Assembly (NCBI GenBank): GCA_031425155.1
Contig: JANPIV010000093.1
Span: forward strand, 1 to 64,000
Source of the DNA: M3007 sp031425155
GTDB taxonomy: Bacteria; Bacteroidota; Bacteroidia; Chitinophagales; Saprospiraceae
Direction of reading: 5' to 3'
Length of the DNA: 64,000 nucleotides
Shown here: positions 17,805 through 25,465 of the stretch, in pieces
Numbering within the stretch: position 1 is the first letter of the stretch
Layout of the letters: every line of letters starts with the position of its first letter
Notes under the pieces: generated by a model
Database searches by the model: none
What the model saw: only the letters and a program-made list of their open reading frames with translations
What the model was told of the DNA's origin: nothing
Position numbers and translations under genes: made by a program

Positions 17805-18593
17805 CTATTCTTCGTTATACAGTTTATCCGTTTTCCAGTGCGAAGGGTTGGTAATGATATAATTGCTGATCGTATCGAACGCCCGTACATCGCGGATGAT
17901 GTGTTCCCAGAAATTGCGTTGCCACACTTTGCCCAGCATTTGTTCCGGTTGTTTTGATTTGGCGATTTTCAGACAACCCATTGAAACACAGGATTGATAG
18001 GCCCCGACAATTTGCCCGGCGGTTGGTTGGGTCGCCCATTGGATTTGGGTGGTCCGCATGTCCGTTGGCGCGTTGGCTGGATCGTTCGTGGGGACATTCG
18101 TTTCGGTCGCCGTGATGGTTGTCGTGGTGTTTGTTGTGGTAGGGGTGCCCCTTGCGGGTACCCCTGTCTCGGTTGCCGCCGCGGGCGATGTCGTGACGGG
18201 CAATGCCGTGGCGGGATCATCCACGTTTTGTACGCCCGCGACGTGGTCTGCGACGTGATCCGCGATGTGGTCCGCGACGTGGTCCGTGACGTGGTCCGCG
18301 GCAAGGGTACCCGCAAGGGGCACCCCTACGATAATGACGATACCATGCAGGTGGTTCGGCATGATCTGGAAGGCCCCTAATGCCACCTGCGGCCAACGTT
18401 CGGGCAATTTCTCCCATTCCTGATACGCGACCTGACCATATTCATTTAACACCATTTCCTGGTTTTCGATATGCCCGAAAATACACCGGCGATGGTGGGC
18501 GCAGATCGTGATAAAATAGGCACCTTCCTGGCTATAATCGTAACCGCGCAAGCGAATGCTGCGCCGATGGTGCAGAGCGGGGTCGTATTTCAT
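17805..18593 (-). CDS. REP-associated tyrosine transposase (RAYT, Y1_Tnp)
   Basis: About 262 residues. The HUH motif NHLHG places the metal-binding histidines at 81 and 83; the likely catalytic Tyr is Y199 in QIVGAYQSCVS; the tail WQRNFWEHIIRDVRAF with SNYIITNPSHWKTD is typical of RAYTs. These proteins cleave and join single-stranded REP hairpins. The start at 18593 overlaps the stop of the DoxX gene as ATGA, indicating translational coupling. Residues 89-152 form an unusual low-complexity insertion containing an ADHV-type four-residue repeat and two in-frame copies of a 25-bp inverted repeat (18139-18163, 18305-18329). The core motifs are intact, so it is probably functional. Confidence 0.88.
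   Translation of the reverse strand: MKYDPALHHRRSIRLRGYDYSQEGAYFITICAHHRRCIFGHIENQEMVLNEYGQVAYQEWEKLPERWPQVALGAFQIMPNHLHGIVIIVGVPLAGTLAADHVTDHVADHIADHVADHVAGVQNVDDPATALPVTTSPAAATETGVPARGTPTTTNTTTTITATETNVPTNDPANAPTDMRTTQIQWATQPTAGQIVGAYQSCVSMGCLKIAKSKQPEQMLGKVWQRNFWEHIIRDVRAFDTISNYIITNPSHWKTDKLYNEE
18139..18163. repeat. REP-like hairpin, inverted copy A, inside the RAYT gene
   Basis: Perfect 25-bp reverse complement of 18305-18329. Beginning GTAGGGGTGCCCCTTGCGGG, with one further base on the right it folds as GGGGTGCCC / GGGTACCCC (one G-U) around a 5-nt loop. A GTAG tetranucleotide opens the hairpin, as in REPs recognised by RAYTs. Confidence 0.75.
18240..18299. repeat. Five 12-bp tandem repeats inside the RAYT gene
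   Basis: Five units of GACGTGGTCCGC with 1-2 substitutions, in frame, coding for repeated (A/T)DH(V/I) on the minus strand. They lie between the two inverted hairpins. Confidence 0.85.
18305..18329. repeat. REP-like hairpin, inverted copy B, inside the RAYT gene
   Basis: Perfect inverted copy of 18139-18163. Together the two form a BIME-like head-to-tail pair 141 bp apart within the coding sequence. Confidence 0.75.
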
Positions 18594-18961
18594 GGCTTTT
18601 TCGTATACACCCAAGCCCACGCGATCAGTAAAAACTGTATTGGCAGGCGAAGCAGCGTCACCCAAAAATACTTGTTTCCAGTCTGGTAATAATCAATGGA
18701 TTGAGGAATGTGAATAACGAAGAAGAAAACGATCAGCATCGCTATGATCAGTTGGGCGGATAAAATGCGGGTTTTTACCGGGATCAGCCCTGCGCCTAAC
18801 AGCATCTCCGCTACCCCGCTGACATAGATTAAAAACATTTTATAAGGTAACCAGTCTGGCATGACGGCCAGGTATAAGGTTGGTTTAATCAGATGCACTA
18901 TACCCAGGCTTACGTACATAAGAGCCATCAGGTATAGAAATACGGGTTTGCGGAAGAACAT
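18590..18961 (-). CDS. DoxX-like small membrane protein
   Basis: 123 residues with four hydrophobic segments (FLYLMALMYVSLGIVHLI, MFLIYVSGVAEMLLGAGLI, LSAQLIIAMLIVFFFVIHI, LLRLPIQFLLIAWAWVY) and the GVAEMLLGAGL phrase of the DoxX/DoxD family. Family members are inner-membrane proteins linked to redox or thiosulfate metabolism, but the role here is unknown. Its last codons overlap the start of the RAYT gene (ATGA), so the two are co-translated; such coupling to a transposase is unusual. Confidence 0.75.
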   Translation of the reverse strand: MFFRKPVFLYLMALMYVSLGIVHLIKPTLYLAVMPDWLPYKMFLIYVSGVAEMLLGAGLIPVKTRILSAQLIIAMLIVFFFVIHIPQSIDYYQTGNKYFWVTLLRLPIQFLLIAWAWVYTKKP

Positions 18962-19113
18962 AGTTTATTTTTTTAGCAGATATAATCTATACAGCGTGGC
19001 TCGAACAGCATGAATAGACGTGTTATATTATTGATAATAAATTACTTGTGGACCACTGCCCACGATTACAACCCCCTTCTTTACTAAGAAACCCGAAGGC
19101 ACACTATTCACGG

Positions 19114-19347
19114 CTACATTCCTTCCACTTCGTCCGCATAATTCTCTCCCATCCATTCCTCGGCCCATTCCTCCGCGGCGGCCAGACTGTCATCCAGACT
19201 GTCCAGATCAAATTCTTCCTGCGTACCGCCCTCATCGAGCAGGCGTACCCAGGAATCGGAATGTTCATCCTGCCCGATCTCCATCTGACCATGCAGTTCG
19301 CAGTACAGGTGCAAATACGGAAACACCTTCGAAAATGTCTTTTTCAT
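19114..19347 (-). CDS. Small acidic protein coupled to the restriction enzyme
   Basis: 77 residues, strongly acidic in the second half (LDSLDDSLAAAEEWAEEWMG). Its ATG overlaps the stop codon of the 1231-residue restriction-methylation gene by 4 nt (ATGA), so it is translated with it. I recognise no domain. Given the coupling it could be a regulator, a DNA-mimic-like modulator or an accessory subunit of that enzyme; this is inference from position and charge only. Confidence 0.6.
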   Translation of the reverse strand: MKKTFSKVFPYLHLYCELHGQMEIGQDEHSDSWVRLLDEGGTQEEFDLDSLDDSLAAAEEWAEEWMGENYADEVEGM

Positions 19348-22300
19348 AAGCCTTCGATAATTTTTATTTCCTCCTCCGTCAGCCCATACAAGCCATATAC
19401 CAATTGATCGATCTCTGCCTCCAAAGCCAGCGTGTCCGCTTTCGGGTCGGCTTGCTTGGCGGTGAGGATTTGGTTGACGAGGGAGGTTATTTCTTCTTTT
19501 CCAAGACCAGAATCAACAGGAAGAGGTAAAGAGGCAATTTCGTCTCTCTGTACATGTAAAGTTGGAAAGGAAGTCTCATAAAAAAACTTCATTAATTTAG
19601 AATTTAATATTCCAGTAATGAGTTTTAAATCCTTTACATCTTTCGATTTAGAAGAAAGAATTATAACATCTTTGACGTAGAAATTTTCTGAATCAAAGGT
19701 GCATTCTAAATCGCCTCCCGTATCACGAATCAAAATTTTAGGTTGTTCAAATCGATCAGAAGTTCCGGGTCGTGCTGTCTTTCGGTGAGTAGTCATGATT
19801 TTTGGCACGTACCAAACAAACTCCCCTTTGTGCATTAGGCGATATTTATGTACATCTTCTCCGCGAAGTAATTTTTTAAAGGTATCATCAAGCGGAGAAA
19901 AAGTCAAAAACCTACTATCGTCACCTGTTTTTAATCCAAATGATAAGTCATAGTTATTGCCAATGCTAATGCCAGATCGGCGCATTTTATCTTTTATTGA
20001 TTCAGTTTCATCACTTATAGATAAATCAAAAATATACTTATAAGTCCCTTCATATTTTTCTTGTGGCAAAACATTAAATTCCAAGTTATATAAATTTTCT
20101 GTCACATCTGTTTCCAATATTTGTATAACAGAGTCATCCACCTTTCCTTTTTTAAACATTAAAAGCATTGTAGAAACTGTGGCATTCTCAAATACTTCTC
20201 CGCGAAAATCTAAAAGTTTTTTAACGGATGTATGTTCAAGAAGTAATTTTCTTAAACTCTCAAAACTGTCAAGTCGCAACCATCCATTTGATACAATAAA
20301 AGAGAAATCGCCATTATCTTTTAAGATATTAATAGACTTTTCGATAAAACAACAGTACAAGTCTGCCTTTTTTTCAAATGTTATATAAGTAGCCCATAAG
20401 AATTTTTTTTGCGCATCCTCAATGTCATGGGTTCTCACATACGGCGGATTCCCCACCACCACATCAAACCCCACAAAATTCCCGGCTTCGTCCAGCACTT
20501 CCGGGAACTCGAACCGCCACTCGAAAGAGTTGCGATAGAGCGGGCCGCTTTTGTAGTCTTCCAGTTGGCGTTCCAGATCGGCGATGTCGTTTTCCAGTTT
20601 GGGGCGTTCTTTGGCGATGGTGGCCGCGTCGCGTTTGGCTTCGCCGAATAGATCGAGGTTATTATCCAGCAGCACCAGTTCGCCACGCAGTTTGGAGAGG
20701 CGTTTGGCAAAAGGATTGCGATTGAGCACCGTCTGCCGGAACTCGTCTTTGATGCGCTGAATGAACTGGCGCAGTTCTTCTTTCCCGGCTTTGTCGCGGG
20801 CATTTTTGTAGGCTTTCACCGCATCCAGATAGATTTGCCGACTGAATCTCTGCTTGCGGAACACTTCCGACAGGTCTTCATCCAGCGCAAAGCGGCTAAT
20901 GAGGGAGTTGCCGGTTTTGATGTTGATGTCTATGTTGGGCAGGGTTTCCAGTCGGTTGTCGGCGGCTGAACCCGCCGGTACGCCCGCCGGTACGCCCGCC
21001 GGTACGATGAAGTACGCGTGTTTCAGCAATTCGATCCAGAGCCGCAACTGACAGATCATCACCGACTTGGGATTGATGTCCACCCCGAAAAGGCAGTTCT
21101 CGATCAGGGTTTGTTTTTCCTGGAACAAGGCCTCCTGCACGCGCTGCGAAGCGGCCACACCGGGTCGGTATTCGATGGGCCGGTCGGTATCGGTGTCGGT
21201 CAGGATCAGTTCGTCATTGCCGACCACGGCGCGGACTTCGCGCAGCCGTTTGCCCTGCCGGTCGGAAAGGATGCCCAGGTCGCTTTTGATGGCGATCAGT
21301 TCGTTGAGTGCGCTGACCAGGAAGTGCCCGGAACCCACCGCCGGGTCGCAGATGCGCAGTGTATTGATGAGGTCATTGTATTCGGGGACTTTGCCGTAGT
21401 CCAGCCGATTGTGCAACTCCTCGAACGTCACCGCCGACCAGCCATAGCGGTCATTGAATTTTTGCAGCACGGCCCGGCGCAGCGTCTCGCGGCACATATA
21501 CATCGTGATGAAGCCCGGCGTGAAGAAGGAGCCATCGCGGTAGCCATTGATCTTTTCAAAAATAAGGCCCAGCACGGCGGCATTGATCACCGCGCGGTCG
21601 TCCGCCTGGATACGGGCCTTGCTGTCGCTGCTGAAATCGTAGGCATCCAGGAACGCGAACAAGTAGTGCAGCGTGAGCATCTTACCGCTGCGCCGGTCGC
21701 CTTTGCCGTCTTTGAGCACCGTAGTGGGAGCCAGCGGTATTTCGGCGCGGTCGTCGAGGGTTTCTACGCTAAATATGGCATCTTCCAGCGCGGTCGGCTC
21801 GAACAGGCTGCTATTCAGGTAAGGCAGATTGCCGTAGCGCGCCCGGATGCTTTCGCGGCGTTGATCGAGGGGCCGGTTCAGTACTTCAAAGAAAAGTTGG
21901 GACAGATCGTCGAAGTCCTTGATGAAATCGCCTTTCAGGAAAGCACTGAATTCGTCGTTGGGTTTCCAGCGTTTGAGTTGGGCTTCCAGCAGTTTGAGGA
22001 AAAGAATGCGGTTGAGCCAGGTAATGGCCAGTTCCAGCGCAATGCTGAACCGCGCTTCCGCTTCGTCGTCGCCCAACTGCTGGAGATTGGGGGCTTTGCG
22101 CCATTTGCCGCTGACCTCCAGTTTGTTCAGCGTGTTTTCGAGCAGACTGCCTTCGTGGCGGCGTTTTTCGGCGCGTTGGATGACCTTTTTGCCGTCTTTC
22201 TTGAACTCTTCCAGACCCAGGATGTAGAGCAGTTCGTCGTAGAACTGTTTGTTCAGCGAGTTGGCGTCGTTAGCAAACGGTTTTTTGAGCAGGTGTTCGG

Positions 22301-23039
22301 GCGAGAGGATTTTGTAGAGGTCGAGCAGGCGTTCCTCTGCTTCGGCGGCTAAACCCGCCGGTACGGGTTGGTCGGCGGCTGAACCCGCCGGTACGTACTC
22401 GTCCAGCCGAAAGTGGGTAGCGTCCAGCGTGGGCAGTTCTTTTTCAAAAAACGGCGCGGCGATCTCTTTATAAAACCAATCGGTGCTGCCTGCTCCCAGG
22501 CGGCCTTCGCGCCAGTCGTCGTAGCGTTTGAGCAGGCTGGCATTGCTGTAAATATGTTTCTCGAAATCGGCGGCATCAAAGATATACCAGTCCTCTATGT
22601 TGGTGATAATCAGCCGTTTCATCTCGCGGTTGTCGCCCTGTTGCCGCTCATTCAAATAATAGCGCAGCAGTTCGTGCAGGGCTTTGCCATTGGGTTTGGC
22701 CGCGCTGATCATTTCCGCGCGATTACCCGGCCGTTTCACTTCCAGGATCACGCCGACCGCGTCTTTGGCGGTTTTGCCGGTATGAATCACCAGATCCTGC
22801 CGGTCGCGCGTATTGATATAGTGCGTATCGCGGTACCAGACGGCTTTCAGGAAATCGGCGACGATATTCTTCAGGTGTTCTTCCGATTCGTGGGCGGCGT
22901 CAGCCACATGGCTGCGCAACAGCGTAAACTGCTGCTTGAAGCGTTCCATGCTCTCGCGGGGCAGGCTTTGCGTACGGAAGGCGGGCGATAAGGATTTGGC
23001 CGGTGTATGGGTGATGAGCTGCACGGAAGGCGTTTTCAA
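19344..23039 (-). CDS. Type IIG-like restriction enzyme/adenine methyltransferase (Eco57I-like)
   Basis: 1231 residues. The N-terminal part has a PD-(D/E)xK-like nuclease signature with D82 (RQDLVIH) and E100-x-K102 (ILEVKRP). The methyltransferase part has AdoMet motif I DPAVGSGHF at 565-573 and catalytic motif IV NPPY at 864-867, marking N6-adenine methylation. The region after NPPY is the likely target-recognition domain and is visibly AT-richer (about 19500-20430) than the rest. Cleavage and modification would reside in one chain. Two in-frame copies of the VPAGSAA element interrupt it (residues 216-234 and 679-694). A small acidic gene is translationally coupled downstream. Recognition site unknown. 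Confidence 0.85.
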   Translation of the reverse strand: MKTPSVQLITHTPAKSLSPAFRTQSLPRESMERFKQQFTLLRSHVADAAHESEEHLKNIVADFLKAVWYRDTHYINTRDRQDLVIHTGKTAKDAVGVILEVKRPGNRAEMISAAKPNGKALHELLRYYLNERQQGDNREMKRLIITNIEDWYIFDAADFEKHIYSNASLLKRYDDWREGRLGAGSTDWFYKEIAAPFFEKELPTLDATHFRLDEYVPAGSAADQPVPAGLAAEAEERLLDLYKILSPEHLLKKPFANDANSLNKQFYDELLYILGLEEFKKDGKKVIQRAEKRRHEGSLLENTLNKLEVSGKWRKAPNLQQLGDDEAEARFSIALELAITWLNRILFLKLLEAQLKRWKPNDEFSAFLKGDFIKDFDDLSQLFFEVLNRPLDQRRESIRARYGNLPYLNSSLFEPTALEDAIFSVETLDDRAEIPLAPTTVLKDGKGDRRSGKMLTLHYLFAFLDAYDFSSDSKARIQADDRAVINAAVLGLIFEKINGYRDGSFFTPGFITMYMCRETLRRAVLQKFNDRYGWSAVTFEELHNRLDYGKVPEYNDLINTLRICDPAVGSGHFLVSALNELIAIKSDLGILSDRQGKRLREVRAVVGNDELILTDTDTDRPIEYRPGVAASQRVQEALFQEKQTLIENCLFGVDINPKSVMICQLRLWIELLKHAYFIVPAGVPAGVPAGSAADNRLETLPNIDINIKTGNSLISRFALDEDLSEVFRKQRFSRQIYLDAVKAYKNARDKAGKEELRQFIQRIKDEFRQTVLNRNPFAKRLSKLRGELVLLDNNLDLFGEAKRDAATIAKERPKLENDIADLERQLEDYKSGPLYRNSFEWRFEFPEVLDEAGNFVGFDVVVGNPPYVRTHDIEDAQKKFLWATYITFEKKADLYCCFIEKSINILKDNGDFSFIVSNGWLRLDSFESLRKLLLEHTSVKKLLDFRGEVFENATVSTMLLMFKKGKVDDSVIQILETDVTENLYNLEFNVLPQEKYEGTYKYIFDLSISDETESIKDKMRRSGISIGNNYDLSFGLKTGDDSRFLTFSPLDDTFKKLLRGEDVHKYRLMHKGEFVWYVPKIMTTHRKTARPGTSDRFEQPKILIRDTGGDLECTFDSENFYVKDVIILSSKSKDVKDLKLITGILNSKLMKFFYETSFPTLHVQRDEIASLPLPVDSGLGKEEITSLVNQILTAKQADPKADTLALEAEIDQLVYGLYGLTEEEIKIIEGL
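20960..21005. repeat. VPAGSAA palindromic element, copy 1 with 12-bp tandem extension
   Basis: A 22-nt unit at 20960-20981 with core GGCTGAACCCGCCGGTAC, then two further 12-bp units GCCCGCCGGTAC. On the minus strand it is read in frame as VPAGVPAGVPAGSAA in the restriction enzyme. Confidence 0.85.
22343..22394. repeat. VPAGSAA palindromic element, two direct copies
   Basis: 22-nt units at 22343-22364 (one substitution) and 22373-22394, read as VPAGSAADQPVPAGLAA on the minus strand within the restriction enzyme, residues 216-232. Confidence 0.85.
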
Positions 23040-23111
23040 TTATTCAGTGGCAAGTATAGGGAGAATTTTGGGATGCATCGCTTTTCCCGCCACCCGCCCC
23101 CACAATTCCGC

Positions 23112-23119
23112 TACCTTCG
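23112..23119 (+). promoter_or_regulatory. -7 box of the cobalamin-riboswitch transcript
   Basis: TACCTTCG followed by CCCCC, a TAnnTTTG variant located just 5' of the riboswitch. Transcription would start about 23126, exactly at the aptamer. Confidence 0.55.
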
Positions 23120-23123
23120 CCCC

Positions 23124-23310
23124 CGGTAGTTGGTTCCCGACACTATGTGCCGGGATGAAAAGGGAACACCGGTGCAAATCCGGGGCAGTACCCGCTGCTG
23201 TAAGTTTCAGGCCCGGTATAAGCCGGGCAGGTGCGACATGCACAAGGCCACTGTGTCTGCGGACACGGGAAGGCGCATGTCGCGGAGACGAGCCAGAAGA
23301 CCTGCCAGCC
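23124..23310 (+). promoter_or_regulatory. Cobalamin (B12) riboswitch
   Basis: The conserved core is plain: GGTGCAAATCCGGGGCAGTA followed by CCCGCTGCTGTAAG, GCCACTGT..GGGAAGGC, and the B12 box AGCCAGAAGACCTGCC at 23291-23306. It lies 125 nt before the start codon of the lipoprotein gene at 23435 and is expected to shut expression when adenosyl- or other cobalamin is plentiful, probably by sequestering the ribosome-binding site as no terminator hairpin with a U-tract is seen. Confidence 0.96.
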
Positions 23311-23434
23311 ACCATTGTTGTCACCGGGCTTCGGGTAGAAAGTCTTGGGTATATCGGTGGTTGCAGGAGCAGCCGCCGGGCTGTCCATTTTTCCCGTTTG
23401 CCTTTCATTTTCCATTTTTATTAAACATAAAGAA

Positions 23435-24487
23435 ATGAAAGTCAATCATTTGTCGGCACTTTTGCTGCCCCTGCTGCTGAGCAGCGTTTTCCTGTTTTCT
23501 TCCTGCAAAGACAGTCCTGAGCCCGAACCCACGCCGGGCCAGTATGAAAAAGGCGTATTCGTCGTCAATGAAGGGCCATTTGGCGGCACCGGCACCATCA
23601 CCTGGCATGATCCGGCCACGGGCGAGACGGTGCAGGATATTTATGGTAAAGCCAATCAGGGGGCCGCTTTGGGGCAGTTCGTGCAGTCGCTTAGTTTTCA
23701 CAATGGCAAAGGCTACGTGGTGGTGAATGGCCTCAACCGCGTGGTGGTGGTGGATGCCGCTACCTTCGGGTACCTCGATACCATTGGCGGGCTGGCCATG
23801 CCGCGCTTTTTTCTGGGCCTCGATGATAACTATGGTTATGTCAGCCAATGGGGTGCCGATGGCGTGAGCGGCAGTGTGGCCAAGGTGGATTTGCGCACTA
23901 ATAAAATTATCAAAACCATCCCGACCGGAGCGGGGCCGGAAAAAATGCTAATCTCCGATGGATTTTTGTGGGTCGCTAATTCGGGCGGTTTTGGTGTGGA
24001 TTCCACGGTGGCGCACATTTATATAGGCACAGAAAACGGCTCGGTGCGCGAATCCATCCCCGGCCAACGCAACCCGATCTGCCTGGCCAAAGCCGCCGGG
24101 GTCAGTACGTATCCGTTTGCGGTGCTGTGCAAGGGCGATTATTTCGACCCCAATGGCACGGGGTGGCTGACCCAGGCGGACCGCCCCAATCTGGGCGGTA
24201 TTGCCACTGTACCCGGCGCCGACGATCTGGTGGTTTCCCCGAATGGTGATACGTATTATTTCCTGGGAGACAGTGCTGTATATTCCTACGATCATTCGGG
24301 CTTGAAAAAACGCTTCGATCAGGCGGCCTACAGTTTGGCCTGCCATCCTGCAAGCGGCGAATTGTATTGTGGCAACGCTAAAAATTTTGCCAGTAATGGC
24401 GAAGTGGTCATCAGAAAACCCACTGGACAGCAAACCAGCTCTTTTTCTGTGGGTATTGCCCCGGGCGAAATTATAATTGTGCGGTAG
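23435..24487 (+). CDS. BtuG-like surface lipoprotein (DUF5074/YncE beta-propeller)
   Basis: About 350 residues. Lipoprotein signal with the Cys at residue 24 (LFSSCKDS), then a proline/glutamate spacer and a beta-propeller: KGVFVVNEGPFGGTGTITW, KGYVVVNGLNRVVVVDA, GSVAKVDLRTNKIIKTIPTG are blade-like repeats of DUF5074/YncE proteins. In Bacteroides BtuG has this build and captures vitamin B12 at the cell surface for the BtuB transporter. The cobalamin riboswitch directly upstream makes the same role very likely here. The start at 23435 gives the signal peptide; a start at 23345 would lie next to the riboswitch. No btuB is next to it. Confidence 0.82.
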   Translation: MKVNHLSALLLPLLLSSVFLFSSCKDSPEPEPTPGQYEKGVFVVNEGPFGGTGTITWHDPATGETVQDIYGKANQGAALGQFVQSLSFHNGKGYVVVNGLNRVVVVDAATFGYLDTIGGLAMPRFFLGLDDNYGYVSQWGADGVSGSVAKVDLRTNKIIKTIPTGAGPEKMLISDGFLWVANSGGFGVDSTVAHIYIGTENGSVRESIPGQRNPICLAKAAGVSTYPFAVLCKGDYFDPNGTGWLTQADRPNLGGIATVPGADDLVVSPNGDTYYFLGDSAVYSYDHSGLKKRFDQAAYSLACHPASGELYCGNAKNFASNGEVVIRKPTGQQTSSFSVGIAPGEIIIVR

Positions 24488-24583
24488 TTGGCACTTTGTT
24501 TTTATATTTGGTGCTTACTTAGCTAAGCCGGTTGGGGTTTAGTCAAGTTATCTCCTAACTTACACAGTATAAAAGCAAATTCC

Positions 24584-25462
24584 ATGAAAAAAAAGTACCT
24601 TCCTCTTCTGTTTCCCGTGTTCCTGGTTTGTACCTTCTCTGCACATGCAATTACCCACGTTGTGACGGTAGCAAATTTTATGTTCACACCTTCTACGTTA
24701 AACGTCACTGTCGGTGATTTTATTCAATGGCAATGGTCAAATGGATCCCATACCACTACCTCTTTATCTATTCCTGGTGGGGCTGCGACCTGGGACAGCC
24801 CTATAAGTATGGGCTCTCCTTCATTCCTTTATGAGGTAACTGTTGCGGGGGTGTATAATTATGAATGTACCCCCCATGGTGGTGCTGGTGGCATGGTCGC
24901 CAGTTTTACGGCTGGTGTCATGCCCCTGGAGCTGCGCTCTTTTACGGGCAAGACAACGGCTGGCAGCAACTGGCTGTACTGGGAGACGCTGACCGAAAAA
25001 GATATACAGTCGCATATCGTGGAGCGCTCGGCGGATGGCAAACAATGGACCGAATTGGGTCGCCGGGCCGGTTCCACTAATTCTACTGTATCTACCAAGT
25101 ATGAATTAGAGGACACCAAGCCTTTCAATCAAACCTATTATCGCTTGCGCACACTGGATATAGACGGAAGAGTATCTATTTCCAAGGTACTTTTGCTCGG
25201 CGAGCCTTTCACTATGACCAATGCCTTTCCCAATCCGGCCACAGATCGGGTGACGGTGCAATTCATCGCTACGGCGGAAGAAAGCCTGCGCCTGAGTGTC
25301 CTGGATATGAACGGCAGACTGGTCTGGTATCAGGCGGTCGAAACCAAACCGGGACTGAATACGACCATCATCCCGATGCGCCAGCTCCAGGCCGGTACGT
25401 ACGACCTGATATTGAACAATGGCAAGAAAGTAGCCGCTTCCTTGCGGGTTGTAAAGGAATGA
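24584..25462 (+). CDS. Secreted cupredoxin with T9SS sorting domain
   Basis: 292 residues. Signal peptide 1-22 (ending FSAHA). Residues 23-110 form a plastocyanin/azurin-like domain with a full set of type 1 copper ligands: H56, C95, H98 and M104 (YECTPHGGAGGM). Residues 113-205 are a beta-rich linker of the kind common in T9SS cargo (LYWETLTEKDIQSHIVERS), and the last 80 residues are a T9SS type A domain (AFPNPATDRVTVQF ... GTYDLIL). The copper site suggests an extracellular electron carrier. A TATATTTG -7 box lies at 24503-24510. Confidence 0.85.
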   Translation: MKKKYLPLLFPVFLVCTFSAHAITHVVTVANFMFTPSTLNVTVGDFIQWQWSNGSHTTTSLSIPGGAATWDSPISMGSPSFLYEVTVAGVYNYECTPHGGAGGMVASFTAGVMPLELRSFTGKTTAGSNWLYWETLTEKDIQSHIVERSADGKQWTELGRRAGSTNSTVSTKYELEDTKPFNQTYYRLRTLDIDGRVSISKVLLLGEPFTMTNAFPNPATDRVTVQFIATAEESLRLSVLDMNGRLVWYQAVETKPGLNTTIIPMRQLQAGTYDLILNNGKKVAASLRVVKE

Positions 25463-25465
25463 GAT

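Noticed and set aside
18240..18299. Possible CRISPR-like or minisatellite array
   Set aside because: Units are contiguous 12-mers without spacers and are in frame within the RAYT gene; they are tandem coding repeats.
21018..22352. 444-codon open frame on the plus strand inside the restriction enzyme
   Set aside because: Antisense shadow of a GC-rich coding region; no start signal and no recognisable domain.
17805..23039. Prophage or integrative element covering RAYT, DoxX and restriction genes
   Set aside because: No integrase, tRNA end, structural or conjugation genes and no long flanking direct repeats.
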